Source: Actinomycetota bacterium (GTDB taxonomy: Bacteria > Actinomycetota > Actinomycetes > Streptosporangiales > Streptosporangiaceae). Taken from it: a DNA stretch of 64,000 bases. A program made the position numbers and the translations under genes. Every line of letters begins with the position of its first letter. Position 1 is the first letter of the stretch. The notes beneath the pieces were generated by a model, which had not been told where the DNA came from, did no database searches, and saw only the letters and a list, made by a program, of their open reading frames with translations. The stretch is taken from the NCBI GenBank assembly GCA_021324595.1, contig JAJPIV010000128.1, positions 1-64,000 of the forward strand, given 5' to 3'. Shown here piece after piece: positions 54,513 to 64,000 of this stretch.

Positions 54513-56243
54513 ATGCGAAGATATTCCACTGCCCGGCGACTGCGGACCGGCCTTCCGGTCCTCGCCGCCGGCGCGATCACCCTCGCGGGCCTGGCATCGG
54601 CGCTGCCGGCGTCCGCCGCGCGCACCGGGCCCGCGGGGACCGCTGCCGCCGGATACGGCAAGACCGTCAAGCCGCACCAGCTCGGCGAGCTCGACTGCAA
54701 CGGCTACAGCCCGATCCAGCAATCGGTGCGCCGGACCATGGCCTGCACCGACCCGCACGGCAGCGCGCGCACGGGCGGCCGGTTCTACGACAACGGCTGG
54801 TACATCGGCCATGACGAGCCGGACCTGCGGTTCCTGTCCGGCCTTCCCGGCTCGGGCAACGACGTGACCTGGACCGAGAGGCTGGGCACGGACCCGGCCC
54901 AGGCGCCGACCGTCTCCAGCCCCGGCCACGACGTCACGCACTTCCTCGAGCTGACCGCCGCCCCGTGGTTCTCGATGACCATGTGCGACCCGCTGTCTTA
55001 CCCGCAGAACCCGTGCACGCCCGAGAGCGACGCCAACGCCCCCGGCCCGTCGTGCATCGGGGTCAACCCGAACTGCACCCAGGCGCAGGCCGGCGGCGGA
55101 GCCGCCTTCATGGAGCTCCAGTTCTACCCGCCCGGTCAGGCGCCTTTCGCCGACGCGATCAGCTGCGACAACGCCCACTGGTGCGCGGCGCTGACGATCG
55201 ACAGCCTGGAGTGCACGCTCAACTTCGCCACCTGCAATCCCAACTGCGTCGAGCCGGTGAACTTCGGCTTCATCCAGCGGAACGGGGTTCCCACCGGCCC
55301 GCCCAGCCCGCAGCTCGCCGACCTGCAGACCTTCACCCCGAACGCCGAGACGCTGCTGATGAACCCCGGCGACGTGATCCGGGTGCACATGTTCGACGCC
55401 CCGGCCAGCGGAGGCGGGTCCGCCTTCGAAGCCGTCGTCCGCGACCTCACCACCGGCCAGACCGGGTTCATGCAGGCCTCGGCGGCGAACGGGTTCATGG
55501 ACACCAACGTGAGCACCTGCGACGGGACGCCGTTCAACTTCCAGCCCGAGTTCTCCACCGCGGGCGTGGACGAGATCGCCGGGTGGACGGCGCTGCAGGT
55601 GAACATCAGCACCGAGTACGAGATCGGCCACTTCGAGCCGTGCTCGACGGTGACCGGTCCGGCGTCGATCACCCTCGCGGCCGGGGTCACCGACACCTAC
55701 TGGAAGCACTGCGTCGGCGCGTACGAGATGACCACCGGGCCCGACGGCGGGACCAACCCGGAGGCCAGTGACGCGCCGTGCTATCCGAAGGGCGACACGC
55801 ATGGCGGACTCGCCGCGCCCAACGTGGTGACCGGGTGCGACGAGTTCTACACGCAGAACGGCGATCTCGACTTCGACGGAACGCCCTACTGGGCCGACTG
55901 GCCGACGAGCACCTCGCCGAACCGGTTCCCGGCGACGTTCGTGCAGCGAGCGCCGGTCACCGTGCATGGCGCGGACTATTCACAGTTCCAGTTCCAGACC
56001 GATGTCGCGCTGAGCGAGTCGACCTGCTCGGGGCCCGCGGGCCCGGGCTGCGCGGTGCCGCCCGCCACGGCGCCGGGGGCCTTCTACCCGTACTGGACCA
56101 GTCCGGCGCCGTGCGCCTGGGAATTCGGCAACATGCCGAACGGCAATTCCTATGGTGGCTTCAGCCAGTACGGCTCTGACAGGTTCGCCACGCTCGGCTA
56201 CCCGGAGTTCGAGAGCAGCCTCTTCACGAACACCTGCACCTGA
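54513..56243 (+). CDS. Large secreted Cys-rich protein of unknown function
   Basis: N-terminal RRLRTGLPVLAAGAITLAGLASALPASAA signal peptide; 576 aa with many Cys; balanced composition and strong downstream hairpin. Confidence 0.83.
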   Translation: MRRYSTARRLRTGLPVLAAGAITLAGLASALPASAARTGPAGTAAAGYGKTVKPHQLGELDCNGYSPIQQSVRRTMACTDPHGSARTGGRFYDNGWYIGHDEPDLRFLSGLPGSGNDVTWTERLGTDPAQAPTVSSPGHDVTHFLELTAAPWFSMTMCDPLSYPQNPCTPESDANAPGPSCIGVNPNCTQAQAGGGAAFMELQFYPPGQAPFADAISCDNAHWCAALTIDSLECTLNFATCNPNCVEPVNFGFIQRNGVPTGPPSPQLADLQTFTPNAETLLMNPGDVIRVHMFDAPASGGGSAFEAVVRDLTTGQTGFMQASAANGFMDTNVSTCDGTPFNFQPEFSTAGVDEIAGWTALQVNISTEYEIGHFEPCSTVTGPASITLAAGVTDTYWKHCVGAYEMTTGPDGGTNPEASDAPCYPKGDTHGGLAAPNVVTGCDEFYTQNGDLDFDGTPYWADWPTSTSPNRFPATFVQRAPVTVHGADYSQFQFQTDVALSESTCSGPAGPGCAVPPATAPGAFYPYWTSPAPCAWEFGNMPNGNSYGGFSQYGSDRFATLGYPEFESSLFTNTCT

Positions 56244-56279
56244 GCCCCGGAGGCCGTCGCGAGCGGCGGCGCAGGCGCG

Positions 56280-56315
56280 GGAACGCGGGGGCCCCGAACG
56301 GGGTCCCCGCGTTCC
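56280..56315 (+). terminator. Strong intrinsic-type hairpin
   Basis: GGAACGCGGGGGCCCC-GAAC-GGGGTCCCCGCGTTCC: 16-bp stem (one G-U), 4-nt loop, 37 nt after stop. Confidence 0.8.
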
Positions 56316-56374
56316 GCGACCCGCGGCGGCCGCTCCCAGGCAAGGGCGCGGGCAGCCGTCGGCCCGCGGCTACG

Positions 56375-56561
56375 ACGACGCCGTGGCCCGCTTCCGCGTG
56401 GTGGTGGACGCCGGCGGCATGGCCACCACCCGGAGCACGGGCAGCTGGTCGGCGCTCATCCGCATTGACGCGGGCAATGCCGGGCTGGCCGGCTCTCGTG
56501 CGCCAGCGACCGGTTCTGCCTGGCCGTGGACAGCAAGGGCCGGGCGCTGGCCTACCGGTGA
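56375..56561 (+). pseudogene. Frameshifted remnant of an SC-x-FC-x-AVD repeat protein
   Basis: Frame 1: ARFRVVVDAGGMATTRSTGSWSALIRIDAGNAGLAG; frame shift; then SCASDRFCLAVDSKGRALAYR*. Confidence 0.75.
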
Positions 56562-57964
56562 GCGAGCAGCCTGGCCGGGCGGCTGATCGCGCCCGCCGCG
56601 GGCCGCGCGCGGATCGCCTGGAGCGCGCCGACCGCCAGCATGTCGGCGAACATGGCCGAGCCCCCGTAGGAGACGAACGGCAGCGGCAGGCCGGTCACCG
56701 GCACGAGGCCGACGGTCATGCCGATGTTCACGAACGACTGGACGGTGAACCAGATCGCGATCCCGCCCGCGAGCAGCGCGCCGAACTGGTCCGGTGCCCG
56801 CGCCGCGATCCGCAGCGCCCGCCAGACGACGACCGCGAGCAGCATGACGATCAGCACGGCACCGGCGAAGCCGAGCTCCTCCCCGGCCACGGTGAAGACG
56901 AAGTCCGTCGGCAGCTCGGGCACGAATCCCCCGGCGACCAGCTGGCCGTGGAAGAGCCCCTGGCCAAGCAGGCCGCCCGAGCCGATCGCGATCCTCGCTT
57001 GCGCCGCGCTGTAGCCCGCGCCCGCCAGGTCCGACGAGGGATGAACGAATGCCGCCAGCCGCTGGAGCTGGTAGGGCCGGAGCAGGCGGGACCTCCAGGC
57101 GGCCAGGCCGAGCAGGGCGCCAGCGCCGCAAAGCCCCGCGAGCAGGCGCGGCCGCGTCCCGGCCAGCACGATCAGGCCGCCGGCCAGGACCGCGAGCAGG
57201 AGCGCGACGCCGAGGGCGGGCTCGGCCGCGACCAGGCCGATGACCGGGGCGGCGCACCCGATCGCGATCGCGACGTCGCGCGGCCGCGGGCGGCGGTCGG
57301 CGGTCGGCACCCCGCCGAGGATCCTGGACAGGATCAGGATCAGGCCGAGCTTGGCGTATTCCGAGGGCTCCACCTGGAACCCGGCGGGCAGCGAGATCCA
57401 GGCCCGGGCGCCGTTGACCGACGTGCCGAGCGGGCTGAGCACCGCCAGGAGGGCAAGCACGGCCGCGGCGTAGCCGAGCGGCGCCAGGGCCCGCAGCCGG
57501 CTGCCGCCGGCCACGCCGGCGCCCACCAGCAGCAGCGCGCCGATCACCAGGTTCAGCAACTGCTTGTCCAGGTACAGGTGCGGGTCGGCCCCGGCCTGGG
57601 CGAGCGCGGGCGCGCTGGCCGACCAGACCAGCAGGACGCCGAGGACGCCGAGGGCGAACACCGCGGCGATCAGCACCCAGTCGAACCGGAGCGCCGGGGC
57701 GAGCACGGCAAGCGCCCGCCTGGCGAGGCGGCCGCGGCGCGGCCTCCCCGCCAGCGCGCCGCGCGGCGCGGGCCCGGCGTCCCAGGCGGGCCGCGTCCCG
57801 CCGCCGCCCGGGGGGCGGACCGGAGCCAGGCCCGGCAGCGGGGCCAGGCCCGGCAGCGGGGCCAGGCCCGGCAGGTCCGGCCGGCGATCCGGGGCCGGCC
57901 GCCGGCGCCCCGGGCGCCCGCCCGGCGGGCGCGCACGGTTCAGGCGGCCGGCCGGCGCGCTCAC
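56552..57964 (-). CDS. rodA: RodA/FtsW/SpoVE family SEDS glycosyltransferase
   Basis: LDKQLLNLVIGALLLVG, LQPSEYAK-like VEPSEYAKLGLI, LPFVSYGGSAMFADM; GTG 57964 overlaps the PBP2 stop. Confidence 0.92.
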   Translation of the reverse strand: MSAPAGRLNRARPPGGRPGRRRPAPDRRPDLPGLAPLPGLAPLPGLAPVRPPGGGGTRPAWDAGPAPRGALAGRPRRGRLARRALAVLAPALRFDWVLIAAVFALGVLGVLLVWSASAPALAQAGADPHLYLDKQLLNLVIGALLLVGAGVAGGSRLRALAPLGYAAAVLALLAVLSPLGTSVNGARAWISLPAGFQVEPSEYAKLGLILILSRILGGVPTADRRPRPRDVAIAIGCAAPVIGLVAAEPALGVALLLAVLAGGLIVLAGTRPRLLAGLCGAGALLGLAAWRSRLLRPYQLQRLAAFVHPSSDLAGAGYSAAQARIAIGSGGLLGQGLFHGQLVAGGFVPELPTDFVFTVAGEELGFAGAVLIVMLLAVVVWRALRIAARAPDQFGALLAGGIAIWFTVQSFVNIGMTVGLVPVTGLPLPFVSYGGSAMFADMLAVGALQAIRARPAAGAISRPARLLAHR

Positions 57965-59997
57965 CGGGCCCTCCCGGGGTGCCAGGCGGGCCACGACGGC
58001 AGCGCGCCGCCCGGCAGCGCCGCGCGGTGGCCCTCAAGGCCGAACAGGTCGTCCCAGATCTGCCGGACGGCGGGAGCCGACACGTCGGCCCCGTAGCCGG
58101 ACGCGGGGATCATCACCACGGCGACGAACCTCGGGTGACGGCACGGCGCGAACGAGGCGAACACCGACGTCGCCTGCCGCCCGGCGACCTCGGCAGTCCC
58201 CGTCTTGCCCGCCACGCAGACCTTGCCCAGCGGGAAGCCGGCGAACGCGCCCGCGGCGGTGCCCTGCGTCACCACGTCGGCCAGGGCGCTCCTGATGTAG
58301 GCGAGCACCCGCCCGGGCACCGGCAGGTGGCCGGCGACCGGCGCGGTGATGGCCCTGACCAGGCGGCCATCGGGCCGGATCAGCGCCTCTCCGACGCGCG
58401 GGCTGTACAGGACGCCGCCGTTGGCGAGCGCCGCGTACGCGCGGGCCAGCTGCACCGGGGTGACCGTCACGTATCCCTGCCCGATGGCCGCGTCCACCGC
58501 CTGGCCGGGCTCCCAGACGTTGCCGTACCGGCAGTCCTGGTACTCGATCTGCTGCAGGTACGAGCCGTACGGTCGGCCGTTCGCGCACCAGAAGCTCTTG
58601 TTCGCCGTGTAGAAGCGGTACAGCCAGGCGCGGGTGGGCACGGTGCCCGGCGCCTCGCCGGGCAGGTCGATGCCCGTCGGCCTGCCGAACCCCCAGGCCA
58701 GTTCCATCCGCTGCATCAGCTGCGCCGGGGCGCGGGGGCTGGTGACCACGTCCGCCGCCCGGTCGTCCCGCAGCCACATGTCGTAGGCGAGCTGGTAGAA
58801 GACCGTGTCGCAGGAGACGACGAGCGCGGTGTGCAGGCTCATCGCGCCGGAGTTGACCGGCACGTCGTTGTTGAAGATCCGCCCGCCGATGTCCACGGAT
58901 GCCGGGCAGTCGTACGGCCCGGCCAGGCGGTAGCCGGCCGCCACCGCCGCCGCTGTGGTCGTGACCTTCCAGGTCGACCCGGGCGCGTACTGCCCCTGGA
59001 TGGCACGGTTGAGCGCCGGCTCGCCGCCCGAGGGGCCGAACAGCGCCTGGAACTGGCGCTCGGAGATCCCCTGTGACCAGATCCGCGGGTCGTATGTCGG
59101 GTAGCTGGCCATCGCGACGACGCGGCCCGTCGTCGTCATGACCACGGCGGCGCCGGACGTCGCCCCGGGGTTCCCCTCGGCCCTGGCCTTGCCGATCGCG
59201 GCTGCCAGGACTCGTCCGACGTCCTCCTGGAGCCGCGCGTTGATGCTCGTCACCAGGGTGTCGCCGGGCACCGGAGGGGTCACCGAGATGATCCCGAGGA
59301 CGTTCCCGGCGGCGTTGACGGCCACCCGCTCCGTCCCCGGGACACCGCGGAGAGGGGCGTCGTACTCGGCCTCCAGCCCGGCCTGCCCGGCCAGGTCGGC
59401 GCCGGCGAACCCGGTCACCGGCAGGTGCCGGAGCCGCTCCTGCTGGGCGGTGATCGGCCCCAGGTACCCCAGGACCTGCGCGGCAGCCGACCCGAGCGGA
59501 TAGCTGACCGCGGGCTGCACCCGCACGCTCACCCCCGGGAACAGGCGATGCTCCTCCATGATCTGGATGCCGGTCCGGCCGGGCACGCCCTGCGCGACCG
59601 GGACCGGCTGGTAGGGCGAGCCGGCCCAGCATGGCGGGGGCACCGTGGCCGTGCACGACCTGAGGTCGTCGGCGAGCACCCGCGCGGTCACGCCGAGCAG
59701 CCTGCCGAGCCGGCTCAACTCCGCGCGGCCGCCGTCGGCGCTCGCCAGCGCCGTGGCGGGGTCCACCGTGACCACCAGCGAGGGGCGGCTCGTCACCAGC
59801 GCCCGGCCGGAGTCGTCCAGGATCGCCCCGCGGTCGGCGGGCAGGACCACGGTCCGCACCTGCTCCTGGCCGGCCAGGCTGGCGTACCGGGCACGCCCGG
59901 CGACCTGCACGTACCAGAGCCGGGCCACCAGCGCCGCGGCCAGGCACCCGGCGAACGCGGCCAGCCATGCCAGGCGCCGGGCCGAAGGCCGGCTCAT
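57961..59997 (-). CDS. mrdA: Penicillin-binding protein 2
   Basis: Dimerisation domain ADRGAILDDSGRALV; transpeptidase QYAPGSTWKV (SxxK), SCD (VVSCDTVFYQLA), KTGTAEV. Confidence 0.93.
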   Translation of the reverse strand: MSRPSARRLAWLAAFAGCLAAALVARLWYVQVAGRARYASLAGQEQVRTVVLPADRGAILDDSGRALVTSRPSLVVTVDPATALASADGGRAELSRLGRLLGVTARVLADDLRSCTATVPPPCWAGSPYQPVPVAQGVPGRTGIQIMEEHRLFPGVSVRVQPAVSYPLGSAAAQVLGYLGPITAQQERLRHLPVTGFAGADLAGQAGLEAEYDAPLRGVPGTERVAVNAAGNVLGIISVTPPVPGDTLVTSINARLQEDVGRVLAAAIGKARAEGNPGATSGAAVVMTTTGRVVAMASYPTYDPRIWSQGISERQFQALFGPSGGEPALNRAIQGQYAPGSTWKVTTTAAAVAAGYRLAGPYDCPASVDIGGRIFNNDVPVNSGAMSLHTALVVSCDTVFYQLAYDMWLRDDRAADVVTSPRAPAQLMQRMELAWGFGRPTGIDLPGEAPGTVPTRAWLYRFYTANKSFWCANGRPYGSYLQQIEYQDCRYGNVWEPGQAVDAAIGQGYVTVTPVQLARAYAALANGGVLYSPRVGEALIRPDGRLVRAITAPVAGHLPVPGRVLAYIRSALADVVTQGTAAGAFAGFPLGKVCVAGKTGTAEVAGRQATSVFASFAPCRHPRFVAVVMIPASGYGADVSAPAVRQIWDDLFGLEGHRAALPGGALPSWPAWHPGRAR

Positions 59998-61049
59998 GGC
60001 GTGCCCCCGGCGCGACGCGGCCGGCCACGGCGGCTGGGGCTCGCGCGCCGCCAGGAGATGCGGAACGACCTGCCGCCACGCGGGCTGGCGCGCCAGCCGG
60101 ACCCGGGCATGGCCCGGCGGCCCGCGCGGATGTGGCGGGACAGGGCGCTGCCGGAGACGCCCCTGCCGGGGACAGTCCTGCCGGGGACAGTCCTGCCGGG
60201 GACAGTCCTGCCGGGGACAGTCCGGCCAGCTACAGTCCTGCCGGGGACGCCGCGACGGGAGAACGCCCGGCCCGGCCCGGTGCCGCGGGAGAAGATCCCG
60301 GCCGGCGCGGCGCCGCGTGGTGCGATGCCGTCGGCCGTGGCGCGCCGCACGCCGGGCGCCCGGCCTGCGATGGCGCGCCGCAGGGCAAAGTCCCCGGGCA
60401 CCCGCGGGCCGGCCGGGCGGCGGATGCCCGGCACCGCCTGCCAGCCCCCGCCGGGTCCGCGCCCTTCCAGCCAGCCACGGGCCAGCCCGCGCCTCGCCGG
60501 CGACCGTCGCGCCAGCCCGCGCCGGGCCAGCCCGTGCCGGGCCCGCGCGCGAGCCGCGAGCGCCGCCAGCACCACGAGGGTCCCGCCGGCGAGCGTGTCG
60601 TAGCCGACGGCCCAGGGGATCACGTGGCGCGCCGCGGCGGCGGTGATCCCGGGATCGCCGAGCACCGCCGCGGCGAGCGCCCGGAGGGCCTCGCCCGCCG
60701 CGGCGCCCGCCGGGACGACGACCAGCCGCCGGGGGACCGAGCGGCCAGCCCATCCGCTCGCCCGGCCGCTTCCGTAGCCCGCCAGGCAGAACGCGAGCGC
60801 CAGCTCGCCGGCCGGGTGCACCGACGGGGGCGCGAGATCGAGGCCGAGGCCGCCGGCGAACCCCGCCAGCATCCCCGCCGTCGGCCCGCGCGCCAGGCCC
60901 GCCAGCACCGCCGCCACCAGCGGCAGGTCGGGGGCCACGCCGCCCGGCATGGCCACCCGGTCCGCCACCGTGACCTGGAGGACCGCCACCGCCATCCCCA
61001 GCACCGCCACCCCGAGTGCGATCAGCCCGCGCCGGGCCAGCCGGCTCAT
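59994..61049 (-). CDS. mreD: Rod shape-determining protein MreD with long Arg/Pro/Gly-rich C-terminal extension
   Basis: First ~180 aa hydrophobic MreD-like (VAPDLPLVAAVLAGLARGPTAGMLAGFAGGLGLDLAPP); then Arg-rich tail with VPGRT repeats. Confidence 0.85.
   Translation of the reverse strand: MSRLARRGLIALGVAVLGMAVAVLQVTVADRVAMPGGVAPDLPLVAAVLAGLARGPTAGMLAGFAGGLGLDLAPPSVHPAGELALAFCLAGYGSGRASGWAGRSVPRRLVVVPAGAAAGEALRALAAAVLGDPGITAAAARHVIPWAVGYDTLAGGTLVVLAALAARARARHGLARRGLARRSPARRGLARGWLEGRGPGGGWQAVPGIRRPAGPRVPGDFALRRAIAGRAPGVRRATADGIAPRGAAPAGIFSRGTGPGRAFSRRGVPGRTVAGRTVPGRTVPGRTVPGRTVPGRGVSGSALSRHIRAGRRAMPGSGWRASPRGGRSFRISWRRASPSRRGRPRRAGGTP
60162..60249 (-). repeat. 15-nt tandem repeats in mreD 3' end encoding RTVPG units
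   Basis: ccggggacagtcctg repeated, with one diverged copy (ccagctacagtcctg). Confidence 0.92.
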
Positions 61050-61882
61050 GTCAGCCCCCGTCCCGCGATCACGATGCCGACCACGTCGAGCGCGGCCGGA
61101 TCGGCGTACGGGCGCACCAGGGCGGTCGCGGTCAGCGAGCCCTGCGGGCCCGGCGCGGACAGCACGCGGATGACGACACCCACCGGGATGCCCGGCACGT
61201 ACGGCCGGCCGCCCACGGAGGCGGAGGTGACCACCTCCTCTCCCGTCGCGAGGCCCGTGGCCGGGCCGAGCACGCGCAGCCGCAGCAGGGCCGGGCCGGA
61301 CAGGCCGGCCCCGCTCCCGGTGACCCAGCCGAGCAGGCCGCTGCCCGCCAGCCGCACGCCGACCACCGCGCCGGCGTCGGAATCGAGCAGGACGGTGCAG
61401 GTCGAGGGGCTCACCCGGGTCACGGTCCCGACCAGGCCCGCGCCGTTGAGCACGGTGTCGCCCGCCCTGACCCCCTGACGGCTGCCCGCGCCGAGCGTGA
61501 CCGCCTGCTCCCAGCCCTGGCCGACCGCGATCACGGTGGCGGCGACCACGCGGTAGCGTTCCCGCGACGACAGCCGCAGCAGCCTGGCGAGCTGGTCGTA
61601 CTCGGCCCGGTCGAGCCGCTCCGCGCTCAGCTCGAGGCGCGCGCTGATGAGCTCGCGTTCCAGCTCGTTCACCTTCGCGCCCGATCCGGCCGCGCCGGGC
61701 CCGCCCAGGACGGCGGCCAGTGAACCGGTGGCCGAGGCCATCCCGCGCTCGGCTGCCCCGAGCATCGTGCCTCCGAGCGCGCGCAGCGGGTACGCCGCGC
61801 CCAGGCGCCCGGCCGCGATCAGCAGCGCCGCCGCGGCCAGCAGCCCGCCCAGGGCGATCCTCGTCCGCCGCGTGTCACGCAC
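61046..61882 (-). CDS. mreC: Rod shape-determining protein MreC
   Basis: VNELERELISARLEL coiled coil then VVAATVIAVGQGWEQAVTLGAGSRQGVRAGDTVLNGAGLVGTVTRVSPSTCTVLLDSD. Confidence 0.92.
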   Translation of the reverse strand: MRDTRRTRIALGGLLAAAALLIAAGRLGAAYPLRALGGTMLGAAERGMASATGSLAAVLGGPGAAGSGAKVNELERELISARLELSAERLDRAEYDQLARLLRLSSRERYRVVAATVIAVGQGWEQAVTLGAGSRQGVRAGDTVLNGAGLVGTVTRVSPSTCTVLLDSDAGAVVGVRLAGSGLLGWVTGSGAGLSGPALLRLRVLGPATGLATGEEVVTSASVGGRPYVPGIPVGVVIRVLSAPGPQGSLTATALVRPYADPAALDVVGIVIAGRGLT

Positions 61883-61953
61883 AGCCGAACACCTCGTCCC
61901 GCCGCCAGCCGGCTCCCGCGATCCTCGTCCGTCCGCCTTGCCGCCGGGCGCGC

Positions 61954-63896
<1,943 letters not shown>

Positions 63897-64000
63897 GGGG
63901 CGCCTCCGCTACGACCTCGAGCGCCCGGCCCCGCGAGGGCCCGGGCCGGGCGCGAGCGCGGCTGATGCCTCCATCATCGCCTCGGCGGGCGCGCCGGTCA

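Noticed and set aside
54387-55967. 526-aa minus ORF opposite the secreted Cys-rich protein
   Set aside because: V/G/R/D-rich antisense frame; the plus strand has a signal peptide and balanced composition.

Overview
High-GC, actinomycete-like chromosomal window, densely coded, with about 48 supported CDSs. No rRNA, tRNA or CRISPR was recognised. Left to right:
(1) C-terminal fragment of a probable transposase abutting a truncated 'SC-x-FC-x-AVD' repeat lipoprotein.
(2) Secreted TAP-like alpha/beta hydrolase.
(3) GAF/PucR-type regulator divergent from a branched-chain-amino-acid-type ABC importer (SBP, LivH/M/G/F), then SDR and APC permease.
(4) NB-ARC-like/TPR protein, CaiB-type CoA transferase, PF04185-type phosphoesterase, F420/LLM oxidoreductase, SRPBCC protein, Zn-ADH, aminotransferase.
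(5) The most notable locus (21.8-27.9 kb): five tightly packed co-directional genes. They encode a single-pass sensor-like protein, a TerY-like VWA protein, a PP2C phosphatase, a Ser/Thr kinase with a C-terminal zinc ribbon, and an FHA-PrsW intramembrane protease fusion. This looks like a TerY-P-type phospho-signalling triad wired to regulated intramembrane proteolysis, with no ter core genes in the window.
(6) MFS-MarR-MBL-methyltransferase-DUF3097 operon, HrpA helicase.
(7) An enoyl-CoA hydratase, PLP decarboxylase, degenerate acetylglutamate-kinase-like protein and PRTase-like operon.
(8) Rhodanese/SufE, MgtC, PucR regulator, tartrate/isopropylmalate-type dehydrogenase divergent from an SDR-VOC-PotDBC-type importer set. 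The set has no ATPase gene, and the divergent region carries a striking palindrome.
(9) Large secreted Cys-rich orphan with a strong terminator.
(10) Complete rodZ-mreBCD-pbp2-rodA elongasome operon with odd repeat-rich tails.
Two frameshifted gene remnants were also identified: a PLP threonine/serine dehydratase and an AVD-repeat protein. All calls come from reading the sequence and supplied translations; no database search was run.
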